Shown here one piece after another: positions 11,473-22,887 of a stretch of 64,000 nucleotides of DNA (the first letter of the stretch is position 1; every line of letters starts with the position of its first letter). The stretch is from NCBI GenBank assembly GCA_963555705.1, contig OY743172.1:23373446-23437445 (forward strand), in the 5' to 3' direction. Under the pieces are notes generated by a model, which saw nothing but the letters and a program-made list of their open reading frames with translations, did not search any database and was not told the DNA's origin. The DNA comes from Ligustrum vulgare. Its lineage: Eukaryota > Streptophyta > Magnoliopsida > Lamiales > Oleaceae. The translations under genes were made by a program, and so were the position numbers.

Positions 11473-12961
11473 AGAAGAAGATGGAAATAGCTTACATTAG
11501 TACTTTATTATGCAAATAATAATTTCAAATAATGGTAAGGCCCATCACAAGATACCCAGCACAATATCAATATTTAGTCTTTGGACAGAAATATTAACTT
11601 GTAAGTGGTACCTCGATGTAGTAATCAAACACTGACAATAAGACATGTCAATCAATAAACCTTTCTTTGGACCGATTTATTGATCACACGTTAAACCAAA
11701 TAATCGTCACGCGTTTATTACCACAGGTGCATGTGAAATTCCAGCCAAACATTGACCTTCCTTTGGGCCGATCAATATCCGCATGAACAACACATACACA
11801 AAACCTTCTAATATTCTAAGTTAATTAATTTCCACAAGAGAGGTTGCTTTGGCAACATGTTGCTTCAATTAATTCACTTCGAAATATTATATTTCTCAAA
11901 AGAGTCCGTCATACCAAAATTTGAACTTGAATTGAATGTTTTGCATATATTTAAGGCTTTATGATTTGAATTATGAAATTCAATACTTTAGGGTTAAGTA
12001 ATCATTAAGTTGGATGGTTAAATTGCAATTTAATTAAACTTGATTGGTCAATTATGAAATATTTTAAACTTGAAGGACTAAATTGCAATTTTTCCAAACT
12101 TTAGCGGCCAATTAATTAAAATCAGAAACTTTAGGGACTGAATCGTAAAATTCAGAATTCTTAAAACCCAACTTAAATGATTTCTTAACTTTATGGGCTG
12201 ATTTTGTAAATTTAGAAGTCTGAAGGGCTGATTTAAAAGATTCCATAAGTTAAGAGTTTTATTAATTATTAAAACAAATCAAGAGGACCTGATGTGAAAT
12301 AAAAGTAATTTTCGTGAATTTGCAACCAGGCCCTTCAGCACTTCAAATTTACGAGTGAGGTCCCTGGGCCAAAAATTTTGCAACAGCTAGGGTTTACAAC
12401 CAAACCCTAGCCGCCGCGCGTCAGCTCCAAGGACGCGGCGCCATCGCCGGCGCTGCAACCAAACCACCGCGATAACCATCGCCCGCAGCGAAGCTGCACT
12501 CCACCGCGCGCAACCCCATCGCGCGCGCGACGCAACCTGTATTCCGCCGCGACGCAGCGCGCGGCTACCCCTTTCCGACCTTCGTCCTCATCAACAACCA
12601 CATAACCAACATAAATCCATACACAACAATTCAACCACAATTCATACTGAAAATCAAAACTGAAAATCCAATTCGAAATATGCATATATTCAAAACCGAT
12701 TTCATTCAAGGTTTGAGAAAAAAAAAATTTCCTTCGCATATATACACGCAGATAACGATCGGCTGGATGGAAAAAACAAGAATCCAAATTTTCTTCAATT
12801 TCGCTATGTATTAGTGTATGTATATTTTCGAGACTAAGACTTGGTTTTACATATAAATTCATACACAGAGGAACGGTATATTTCTCAAGTTCAGCGCATA
12901 TACATACGAACACAATTAGGTTTTACATATGTGCGTACAAAATTGATCTGATAATTCAACA
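11473..12961 (-). other. copia 5' leader
   Basis: About 1.5 kb between the primer-binding site and gag. It includes repeated phrases of the type ACTTTAGGGGCCTAATTGCAAT (minus sense) between about 11990 and 12260, and a conspicuously GC-rich block at 12405-12575. A 168-codon frame (12407-12913, minus) crosses that block. Its N-terminal half has no family I recognise and its C-terminal half is Arg/Ala/Gly-rich, as expected from any frame in GC-rich DNA. It may be captured sequence or chance. Confidence 0.55.
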
Positions 12962-12963
12962 CG

Positions 12964-12981
12964 ATGTTGGCTCTGATACCA
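12964..12981 (-). other. copia primer-binding site
   Basis: In minus sense the sequence next to the right LTR reads AGTGGTATCAGAGCCAAC. Its TGGTATCAGAGC core is the usual complement to initiator methionine tRNA in plant retroelements. Confidence 0.85.
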
Positions 12982-12983
12982 CT

Positions 12984-13436
12984 TGTTAAAAATAAATTTG
13001 ATATAGATGAATGTTCATCTAAAATCCACGAACATCATGCTGTAATTATCAAGATCAATACTGAAGCGGAAGCGTACCTGAATTCATTGTTGTGTTTGAT
13101 TGAACGGGGTTATGGCCTTCCAACTGATTTGTGGTTTTCTCCTTACGTTTCTTCTCTGTTGACGGGGATACAGAGAATTATGAAAAACCACGCTCAATTG
13201 GGGACCATGACCTGTATAAATAGTTGTAGGGCAACTATCATATTTCAATGTTATTAAATTGGCCCCTCATCAATTTAAAACATTGAATCCGTCTCTACAC
13301 TTTAATCTCACGACACTTAATACCCATTAGTCCCGAATAATCTTTAGTGGATCACTTCATTGACTAAATCTTCAAGACAGCACCACACATTTTATTTTAT
13401 ACATGTTTGGCCCCATATTATTGAATTTATCCAACA
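12984..13436 (-). repeat. copia element 5' LTR
   Basis: Partner of the LTR at 6535-6987, with identical length and ends. The flanking ATTAT at 13437-13441 matches 6530-6534. Confidence 0.93.
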
Positions 13437-13441
13437 ATTAT

Positions 13442-14327
13442 AACATGCAAGAAGTCACCTCTAAAGCTTCAGCAAATTCTACAAGACTCTTCCGTATGTC
13501 GAATAAGTACTTTTCAACATTAATTATGAGCATTCCCTTTTTAAGTATAAAATACAGTTATTTGTCTACACAAATAGCAAATAGACATCATTACAAATTA
13601 CATATATACACGGAGAAGGGTGATGATATAGCTGTAATTATCAAAATAAAAAGGTCTCACCAAATTGTTGTAATTATCAATCATCATAGAAATCAACCCA
13701 ACCACATGAGCAATCCCCTCTGAAAGAGATAAGTATGTCTGAAGTTGCAGATGTCAAAAATAAATTATTGGATTAATAGTCTAAGAAACTTGAGCTCTCA
13801 ATCATAATTTCCAATTGAATTACAAAAAAATTTGAAAACTTTAAACCCCAACCTTGGTGTCAGGCAATGTTCAACGAAGAAAAAATATAGAGTTAATCCA
13901 GTGAAAAACAACATAGATAACCTAAATAATATGCTTTTGTAAAATAAATAAATAAATTTAAACTTAACATCTAAAAACTCGAAAGCATGGAAAAATCTAA
14001 AAAACTCTACAAATAAATAAGAAGAGGATAAAAATGTAGACATTGATAGTGATAAAAATTCCATATTCTTTAGCTAACAATCAATAATCAACAATAAAAA
14101 AGAAAAATAAAAAAAAGAAAAAAGGGGCTACCACGTTCAATATTAAAAAAAAAAAATTATTTCTATAGCCTTTTAACTTCATATTCATGCAACATTCGGA
14201 TTACACTCAATGCCTCTTCTACCTACCTTATGCAGCCTTGCTCCTTGTAGTTTGAGTTTGGTGAATTAAAATGTGATAGCACAATTAAAATAATATATAG
14301 GCACAATCAATGCTCAGTATTTGATAC
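13442..14327. other. intergenic DNA, no gene seen
   Basis: AT-rich sequence with A-runs near 14090-14160. Short frames here have no recognisable motif or repeat relationship. Confidence 0.4.
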
Positions 14328-14330
14328 TAA

Positions 14331-14495
14331 GAGCTTGTTTGGTAAATGTGAAATTTTTACCACAATTTTTCAAACTCAATCTCAACCCTTCATTCTTAGT
14401 CAAGCCCACCATTGTTAACTTTTCAAACAATTTTAAATCACATATCTATCAAAAAACTCAAAAACTCAAAAAAATTTCCATTACCAAACAAGCTC
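14331..14495. mobile_element. Tourist-like MITE, perfect 15-bp TIRs
   Basis: The element is 165 bp. Its ends GAGCTTGTTTGGTAA and TTACCAAACAAGCTC are perfect inverses, and it is flanked by TAA on both sides (14328-14330, 14496-14498), the PIF/Harbinger target signature. The interior is closely related, in inverted orientation, to the 166-bp element at 45159-45324. Confidence 0.85.
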
Positions 14496-14715
14496 TAAGA
14501 CCAATATGAAACTCCAACATAAATAATTTCTTAACTTTACGTGCCTTAAACACACATATACCTAAAACTTTCAAACAAGGGCATAGTATATATAGATGTC
14601 ATTAATTTCAATATATTACAATCTAAATTCTTACTCACTAAAAGTCTTTCAAACAAATCCTAAAACTTTCGATTTTCATTTTTTCTTGATTTATTTCAAA
14701 TTATTATTTATTCTC

Positions 14716-15440
14716 ACTAAACACAAATTGATGCGAACCTCTTCGGTGCGTTGATCGAAAATTCCCACAACAATTTTAATACCAACCCAAAAAAGCTAAA
14801 GTGATAAATAAATGGATAAACACCTTAACCCAAGTTTAACTCTAACCCAAAATTCAAGGATTAAACTTACCCTAACCCAATGGAGAGAATTAAACAAATT
14901 TCAAGGTGGCGGAAATAAATAACAACACAAGAATAATAATACTCAAGATAAAGTTGATTAATTTCCTAAGAGATACAAGATCAAAGAGGTTTAACCTTAC
15001 CTCAAGAAGGGGGTCTTCAAGACCTAGCTCTCAAGAGCAATTTTCTTAACATCCAAAGTTTTTACAAATGAACAAGAAATGTGAATATAATGTACAAAAT
15101 GGGAAAATGTGCAATTTCGGTATTTACAAGAAAAACCCCGTTTTTTGAAAATCGGAGTGTTTCGGTCGACCGAAATTGGACGTTCGGTCGACCGCCACTC
15201 AGCCGAAAGCGCCTGAGGCTAAAACAAAAATTTCTCTGCAGAGTTTCGGTCGACCGGTATGATTTTCGGTCGACCGAAATTGGCTGATTCCAATTTCTTC
15301 TTCTTTTTGGCTCCAACTTTATTCTCGGCTTCTTTTCTTGATTTATTCACATTGTTTAGCCTCGAATCTTGAACCTCTTCAACTTCGGATCTTGTCATGG
15401 ATCCCACGGGCACGTGCATCGAGGTTTGACTTTCCCGATT
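14716..15440 (-). repeat. possible LTR remnant with TCGGTCGACCGA palindromes
   Basis: The segment has the mixed composition of a retroelement LTR or leader and contains four copies of TCGGTCGACCG between 15160 and 15283, two of them flanked as TTTCGGTCGACCGAAATTGG. No partner copy, PBS, PPT or target duplication is visible, so calling it an LTR is a guess. The palindrome cluster is certain. Confidence 0.35.
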
Positions 15441-16766
15441 CTCATCACAAATACAATTATATTAATACACTATAATAAAGGAAATAGTGGAAAAAAAAAG
15501 TTCGCTTATAATGACTTCATGAAATGAAATTTTCCTTCATCATTAAAGAAATTGTGAGAAATATGAACAATATAATTTTTGAATATAATTTTAATATTCT
15601 ATTATTTTGTTATTTTTCAACAATGTCATTAATTTAATAAGAATATCTACGACCCTACTCTATAACCAAAATCACATACATTATAACCTCCAATCTAATA
15701 AATTTAAATAGTTACATATAAATCTCAATTGCTAAATTTCATTAACACATTTTTAATTCCAAGAAATATAGCCCATCAAATTCAAAAGGGGGTTGGAAGT
15801 CTAACCACATGTTCCACTGAACTTATTTTGCATCATCATTTTTCACAAATTTGAATTTTTTAATAAATCAAATGGTTTTTTTCACAAATAAAAGTTCAAC
15901 CATGTGTTGCTATGAAATTTGATCGCATATGATGAAGATTGATGTATAAAAAATTCCAATGTTAGATTCCATTGAAACCTGTATGTACTGATTGAAGTTT
16001 TAAATTTATTTTAAAATTTTTTATTAATGAAGATGCGATATTTCTCATTATATTTTTCTATCTTTATTTTAATAATTTTTTGATATTACTTAATTATTGC
16101 TATACTATTTTGGACCACAATTGAAAATTTTAATCCAACGCTTCAGAATGGGAAAATATATCAAGTTTATCATGAAAAATTAGACCAATAGTAATCATAT
16201 ATTTCCAAATGTGTACGATGAAATTAAAATAAATTTCACGACAAATAGCAAAATTGAAGAGATTGAAGATGACATCTCACTGATGTTATCAAATTTATGC
16301 ATTGTTGAATTCTCACAAGTCCCAAACTTTGTTGTGAAGGAAAATGCTTGATATTAAATTTTCACTGACAAATTTTTTTGTTATTTTTATAATATTTCAA
16401 ATATTATATAAATAAAACCTGTAGTTTATTCCAAAATATTATTGATGTTGTTCTCAACGTGAAGTTCGTATTTAATTTCATCAAATAAGTGAGGCTAGCA
16501 AAAATTTTGATTAAGAGAGTAAAATATGGTTTCAAAAACTTTGTTTAAATTTTAAAAATTATTATATTTTCTTAAGTCTATTTGTCTTGCATTTTTGGCT
16601 ATTGTTCTAGAGAGAAAGCTCGAATTTTTTTACCAGACATAATTTTTTTTTTATATGATATCCAAAAAAAAAAAAATACTTTTTATATATGGACAATTAA
16701 CGTACAAAGCACGTTTCGACAACTATATTAAATAATAAAAAAAGGGAAGACGTCCATCAAAACAAA
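15441..16766. other. AT-rich intergenic DNA
   Basis: No gene or dated insertion recognised. Long T- and A-runs near 16630-16675. Confidence 0.4.
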
Positions 16767-17855
16767 TCTATATAATATATAAAAGCAGCTGAGTTTTGGC
16801 GGGAAAACTCAGCTTTTATTGTGTTCACACTCAAAAATTAAGCTTTTATTGTGTTCACACTGCTAATTCCACTTAAGTATTTTTATAAAGAATTTTTTTC
16901 ACTTATTCATATTTGGTTATTTGTGTTTAAAACTCCCTTTTCATAAAATTATTTTAATCATTTAATGTTTTGAATCTTACAAATAAGTATTTGTATGTAC
17001 TCATACAAATTCAATGTAAAATTTTCAGTTCAAAATTATATTGAAATTGTATTACGCATCTAATACTAAATAAATATTATCATATAAAACTTTTTTATAA
17101 ATAATCTTATATTTTTTTAGTTATTTAGTACATCTAAAAATTCGAGTTCCTTTGTATTGCGTTCTATTAAATTAATTAGTATTTTTATAGAAAGTTACTT
17201 TTAATACGTAAATAATTTTTTTGTAATAATGTGATATTTTATTGGTCTCAATCTTATGGATGAATAATTTCTTTCGGTCATACAAATCCAATGTCGAATT
17301 TTCATTTACATTTATATCGAATATTTAATCAAGTTGTATTAAATTTCATTTTAAATAGTCATACTTTTAAGTTCTTTGGTATATATACATAATAACCTTC
17401 TTTTCTATATCAGATTATTTATCAAAATAATTTTATTTACAATTACATTTAATCATTATATGATTTTTTATTCTAGAAAGTCTCATATCACATTTTTCAC
17501 ATTAACGGTTAACAGATTTATTTATATTGTTTTGAAATTATATAGATATTAATGGTTTTTTTGTCATAATTGTTAAGTCTAAATTTTAAAAAATAATTAA
17601 CTATGACATGATATTAATTGTTATATTTTAATTCAATATTTATGATTTTTAAATTTCTACAACAATAAGTAAATTGTATCTCAATTTACTTAACTGAAAA
17701 TTGAGATGATTAATGTTATATTATATTTTTCATTAAAAAAACAATTACGTTGTATAATTATTGCAAAAACCTATAATATCATGAATTTGATGCATCATTG
17801 TCAATCTCATAATTTTAGTATTTTTTTTTTTCTTTTTTTATGATTATCGAATCTA
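16767..17855 (+). mobile_element. Helitron, 5' part (first of two tandem 5' ends)
   Basis: It begins TCTATATAATATATAAAAGC after an A at 16766, as Helitrons do (5' TC, A|T insertion), and is followed by an inverted GCTGAGTTTTGGCG/AAAACTCAGC. Its body (about 16895-17820) is homologous over roughly 1 kb to 18960-20090. Shared phrases include TAGTTATTTAGTACATCTAAA, CATTAACGGTTAACA and AATTACGTTGTATAA. It has no 3' end of its own before the next 5' end at 17856. Confidence 0.7.
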
Positions 17856-19152
17856 TCTATATAATATATAAAAGTAGCTGAGTCAACCTCAGTCAACTTC
17901 CCTTTTTCCCTCCAAAACTCTTGTGCTATGTGCAGATTTTATTTATTTATTTTTCCAATTTTTTGGGACTTCAATATTTATCATGTTCACACTACTTATA
18001 TCCCCTATCCAATAATCAACTTCAAAACCCACTTCAAAAATAGTTGGACCTTCAATATTTATTTATTATTTTCAAAATCACCGACGTCTACTAATAGTCT
18101 TCAATATTTGTTGTGTTTACATGACTTCTATTTCCCGTCGCCTAATTACACTGGAAATCCAGTTATTTTTCCTTTTTTTTTTCCTTTTTCGCTTTTTCAG
18201 AATTTGTTTCATTTTTTTCCCTTTTTCAAAATTTGTTGATTCATTTTTGTTTTCTATATCTTTTTTTTTCCATTTCCCTATATACAACCTCTTTCATTTC
18301 TGTTATATATAATTATTATGAAGATATACACAATAATAAAAGATTCAATCAAAGGGTTATTTCTTTGAAAAAATGTATACTGTTTAACATGAGCGCTCCA
18401 CTCCACCTTCTATTTATCACGTTTTATGATTCAAAGTTTCTGGTGCGGTGGTAATGCTTATTAGTTATTAATATTACAAACCAGTTGAAAATAAAAAATA
18501 GGAAATTATTTTTTGAAAAAGTAAAAAGGATTGACACTACTCTTTTCTTCAAGACCTGTGATATTTTGAGTCATTGAATATAGATTTGGATTTATAACAA
18601 AAAAGAAAAAATATTAAAACAATAATATTGTAGAGAAAGCTTCGAAAACAATATAGAATGCAAAATTATTTTAGACTAATAAGAGAATTTGTTAATAGTC
18701 TATTTATATTATGTTCTAGATTTCTCTGTTGGGGTTGCAATGTGTTAACTAATGTTGGGCTATTTAGAATAGTTTTGGGCTTGATAGACATGTTAATGAT
18801 TTCGGATGTTGAGTAAAGAAAAAATATATTATTCATGGGTCAGTATATATATTTGATGAAATTGTATATCACATTGTATAAAAAATAATAAAAATAAGAA
18901 ACTAGAATTATTATTTTTTTTAAATTTGCTTTTACTGAGAAGTTGTTTCTTATTTTTTATGATATAAGAACAATAATTTGTTTGGTTTTACTTATTTATA
19001 TTTGACTTTTTTGTGTCAAAACCTCTCTTTTCATAAAAAAATGTGTTCTTCTAACTTTTTCAATCTTACAAATAAATATTTGTGTTCATTTATACAAATC
19101 CAAATAAAATTTTCAGTTAAAAATTATGTTGAAATTTTATTACTAGATAATA

Positions 19153-19312
19153 CTCTCTATGTCCTACAAAGATAGTCCACTATTTCTTTTTTGTCCATCT
19201 CAAAAAGATATTCTACTTTATTTTTTAAGAGTGAAATTAATATTTTATATTTCATTTTGTCCTTAATCCGTATGAAAATGAGTAGAGGACTATCTTTATG
19301 GGACGGAATGAG
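19153..19312. mobile_element. Stowaway-like MITE inside the Helitron
   Basis: The 160-bp element has TIRs CTCTCTATGTCCTACAAAGATAG and CTCATTCCGTCCCATAAAGATAG (the latter inverted), flanked by TA at 19151-19152 and 19313-19314. It interrupts the region homologous to the first Helitron copy, where the sequence runs without it, so it arrived after the two copies diverged or formed. Confidence 0.8.
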
Positions 19313-20086
19313 TACTAAATTATAAATCACATCATACATATAATTTTTTTTTTTTATAAATAATTTTATTTTTAGTTATTTAGTACATCTAAATATTGGA
19401 GCTCTTTTTTATAGCATATTATTAAATTATTAAATATTTTTATAGATAATTACATTTAATACGTAATTAATTTCTTATAATAATTGTTATATTTTATTGG
19501 TCTTAATTTTATGGATAAATATTTGGTTCAGTCATACAGATCCAATGTCAAATTCTCAATTAAAATTATATCTAAAATTTATACACATTCGTATTTTTAT
19601 AAATCACGTTGTATTGAAATTTTTATAACTAAATCCTATTTTTAAGTTATTTATTACATATACATATTAAAGTTCTTTCCTATGTTGCATTATTTATCAA
19701 AATTATTTCGATGACAATTACATTTAATTCTTAATTAATTTTTTATTCCAAAAAATCTCATATCACATTTTTTAACATTAACGGTTAACAAATTTATCTA
19801 TATTGTTTGAAATGATATAGTTATTAATGGTTTTTGTCCTAACTGTTAATTTTAAATTTTCAAAAAGTAATTAACCATACCAAGATATTCTTTGCTATAT
19901 TTTAATTCAGATTTTATGATATTTTTTTCACAATAATATATGAATTGTCTCCCAATTTACTAATTAACTAAAAATTGAGATGATCAATATTAAACTATAA
20001 TTTCAATCAGAAAATAATTACGTTGTATAAATATTGAAAACCTAAAATATCATAAATTTGATGCAATAACTTTGTCAACCTCGCAA

Positions 20087-20087
<1 letters not shown>

Positions 20088-20124
<37 letters not shown>
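20088..20124. repeat. ATT microsatellite
   Basis: About twelve uninterrupted ATT units within the Helitron body. Confidence 0.9.
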
Positions 20125-20125
<1 letters not shown>

Positions 20126-20229
20126 CATGTTATTTTTCATTGTCAATGGTCAAAATATTGAATTTTATCTTTTATATGCATGGTCTCTATTATTAACTTT
20201 TTCATCTATTGTTTGAATGTTCAGAGTAT

Positions 20230-20315
20230 ATGAATACTGGAGATCCTACATTTAAGTGTTAATTTTGCAAGGCGAATTTTTGGTTCGAGGAGATGGTGAA
20301 TAATCGTTACAAAAC
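20230..20315 (+). pseudogene. relic of Helitron RepHel N-terminal zinc motif
   Basis: In one frame the DNA reads TGDPTFKC, a TAA codon, then FCKANFWFEEMVNNR. The GDxTxxCxxCxAxFWxEE pattern is the N-terminal Cys motif that opens plant Helitron helicase-type transposases. In this copy the residue after the first Cys is a stop, and a TGA follows RYKT. Only this scrap remains; I saw no Rep HUH or helicase domain. Confidence 0.55.
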
Positions 20316-20961
20316 TTGAAGATCATATTCTATAAGGTCAAATTCTATCTGACAGTAATGCAGGATACAAGTTCTTTATTCTAAGGATATCGTTGAGCCA
20401 TTCGAATTTTAGGATACTTATTAGATTTAATTTTTTTTTTCATTGATGGTGTCATATGTCATGACTATCGATAAGAGTCAGACACAATCATTTTGGCATG
20501 TATGACTTCTCCCTAAAAGGTTGATGTTTATACATGAAATTAATAAATGATGAACTTATCTCTTATTTGTAAATGTTATTTATTTTGTTTAAGAATTCAT
20601 TTAATTTCGAATAGGATTATTTTTATTTAGAAGTTTCTTCCCGTGCATCGCACGGGATGATTCACTAGTATTTAATAATAATGCTACTCTCACAACTTTC
20701 TCCCCACAACTTATTTTACAACCCACCCTGATATTACCAGAATAACCCTTTTAAGTAACTCACATTTCACTCATCCTCACGGACCTCACCATATTGAACC
20801 AGACTTCTCCAAACCCGTTTCAACCTAAACCCTCCAAAGCACTAAAAAAATCTTCTCTACCCACGCAAACGGCCGTAGAGAAGAAGGGGGAGCCCAACCA
20901 TTCCCGACTACCCATCTCGTGCGGCGAATCCATATTTCAGTGTTAGTCTACATCCCACAAG

Positions 20962-21485
20962 TAGGGGTGGACGTGGGTTGGGTTGGATTGGTTTTTTGTC
21001 CAACCCGAACCTAATCCACTGCTGTCGAGTTGATAAAAAAACAACCCAACCCAACCCAACCCAACCCAACCCAATCAAGTTTCGGTCGGATTGGGTTGGG
21101 TGATTTGAACTTTGATCAAATTAGCAAAAAATCTTGAAATTTTAAAAATTAAGCCCATAAATCAACTATTAACTTAAATCAATTATGTACAATACAATAA
21201 GCTCAGATATAATAAATTGAATACTTGCTAATAAAACTAAAATGTGTTCAAATTATATTTGAATTTCATCCAAATTATAAAATATGCTTGACATTCTTGA
21301 AATTTAAAGTCTTATTTTTTTTAAAAAATTGTTTAGTTGGGTTAAGTCGGGTTGGGTTGGATTTTTCACCCAACTCACAACCCAACCCTACCCGATCAAT
21401 TTTTTTTTAGAACCCAACCCAATCCGATCGAATTGGATTGAATTAGACGGTTGTAGCGGGTTGGATGAGTTAATGTCCACCCCTA
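20962..21485. mobile_element. hAT-type non-autonomous element
   Basis: It starts TAGGGGTGGAC and ends with the exact inverse GTCCACCCCTA, flanked by a perfect 8-bp duplication CCCACAAG (20954-20961, 21486-21493), which fixes it as hAT. The subterminal regions are built of GGGTTGGGTTGG and CCAACCC repeats. The same design is seen in the element at 31631-32133. Confidence 0.92.
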
Positions 21486-21493
21486 CCCACAAG

Positions 21494-22009
21494 GAGGGAG
21501 CAAAGTCCTGTGTTGTCAGGTCAACTAGATAACCAGACACATTTCAACGCAAACGGCTGTAGAGAATAGGGGAACCAAACTGATTCTGAACACCCATAGC
21601 TACATCACTCAAGTAGAAAGCATGAATTTTCTTGAGTTGTTGGTTCCAATAGATTACTAGGCACACTAGCACAAGTGTGTAGCAGGATCCTTGTTACTCA
21701 GAACTTTAGTGTGCTTCAAAAGATCTATTCAAGGAATATTGATATATAAGCTATTCAAAGAATGGATCAAAATCCACTAAAGGCTTCAGTAGGTGATTAA
21801 ATACCTGAAGGAAATCATAAATCTCATAAATTGAAATTTCTGTGAATGAAAATTAAATTACATACGTCCCAGATACATATACATACATACATGCATATAC
21901 ATACTATTAAAGAAGAAAAGCTAAACTAATTCCTTCACTACAACATTATAAATCTGCTTGAGTTCCTTGCATAAAAAGTTTGTAATCTTCGTTTAAAATT
22001 GGGGAAAAT
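21494..22009. other. MULE interior, no gene seen
   Basis: The start resembles sequence left of the hAT insertion: ACGCAAACGG-CGTAGAGAA...CCCAT occurs near 20866 and again near 21548. This indicates an old imperfect direct duplication. A short TACA-rich run lies at 21878-21905. No coding evidence. Confidence 0.4.
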
Positions 22010-22014
22010 ATACT

Positions 22015-22876
22015 TGTTGGGTGGATTTTGTGAATAGTGACGCCAAATAAATATAATAATGGTTTTGTAAATCCTTGCCGAATATTGGACAGAGTAACGA
22101 TAAAGAAAAAACAAACAAAAAGAATAAGAGAAGAATGGACAAAGCCGAGGCAAGAGTTGGACTCTTTGTCCTTAAGTCGAATTTGCTCCGCAACGGTGCC
22201 TACGGATTTCGGCAATCGACTCCCAAGATACAACGGCTTCACTTGTGTTTGTAGCACTCCAAAACACAAGTACAACGAACCAAATATAAGTTTATGTATT
22301 CCAAAAGGATGCAATGAAGGAAAATCAAAATAAATGAAATGATTTTGATTTAGGAGAGAAGTGAGGATGAGAGATGGTTTTGCATATCAAAATGTGAGGA
22401 ATAGGACACCCAAAGGGTCCTATATATAGATCATGAAAGGGTGTGGACGAAGTGGTTGAGGCTTAAACCATGCACCATTTCCAAACAATGCACCTTTACG
22501 AAAAGGTACCTTCTGGCCGGACAATCGTGCGGCCGCACGGTTATAGACCATGCGGTAGCACGGTTTTATTCAAAAACCCAAAATTAATTTTGACGTGCGG
22601 TCACACGGTCAAACATTTTGACCTGATTTTCGTCATTTTTCGTAATTTCTCATTCATCCGATATTGATTTTCGAAATGCCAAATATACCCTTCAATACAT
22701 GCAGAGAAATCAAAGTTCTCTTTCAGGTCGATCCCCGTTTGTGTGCCCCGAAGCGGCGAAGTGGCAAACAATTTTGCCTAAGTGGATTGAGTCGAGCTTT
22801 TGAGTATTAGGCCGAAGTCGACACAAAGTCACTTTAATCGATTTTCAATTCTCGATTTATTAACCAATATCCAACA
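22015..22876 (-). repeat. 3' LTR of deleted copia element
   Basis: This 862-bp LTR begins TGTTGGGTGG and ends ATATCCAACA. In minus sense it has a TATATATAGG TATA box near 22419-22428. The tract ATGTGGGGGAT just inside (22877-22887) is the PPT. GTGCGG-C-CACGG inverted motifs occur near 22528 and 22594. Confidence 0.82.
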
Positions 22877-22887
22877 ATCCCCCACAT

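Larger units (their letters stand above)
6535..13436 (-). mobile_element. Ty1/copia LTR retrotransposon, complete structure, inactive
   Basis: The 6.9-kb element on the minus strand is bounded by two 453-bp LTRs starting TGTT and ending AACA and by a perfect 5-bp target duplication ATTAT (6530-6534, 13437-13441). Next to the right LTR is a primer-binding site matching initiator Met-tRNA (TGGTATCAGAGCC in minus sense). Next to the left LTR is a purine-rich tract. Domain order gag - protease - integrase - reverse transcriptase - RNase H places it in copia rather than gypsy. The pol frame carries two frameshifts and three stop codons, so this copy cannot make a full polyprotein. Confidence 0.95.
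17856..20668 (+). mobile_element. Helitron with 3' hairpin and CTAG end
   Basis: It starts TCTATATAATATATAAAAG at 17856 after an A. It ends with the stem CCCGTGC/GCACGGG (20640-20646, 20650-20656), an 8-nt spacer and CTAG at 20665-20668 followed by T, which are the structural hallmarks of a Helitron 3' terminus. It contains a Stowaway MITE (19153-19312), an ATT microsatellite (about 20088-20124) and a degraded Helitron transposase motif near 20230-20315. Insertion between A and T leaves no duplication, as observed. Confidence 0.82.

Noticed and set aside
12964..13257. 97-codon plus-strand frame over the right copia LTR
   Set aside because: It lies in LTR sequence and primer-binding site. The left LTR gives a similar frame with substitutions and no sign of constraint.
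15062..15419. Overlapping frames rich in RST and GRP over the palindrome cluster
   Set aside because: Both strands give similar peptides because the motif is palindromic, so this is not evidence of coding.
17928..18454. Phe-rich overlapping frames in the Helitron
   Set aside because: They arise from T-rich sequence and overlap each other in several frames. No conserved motif.
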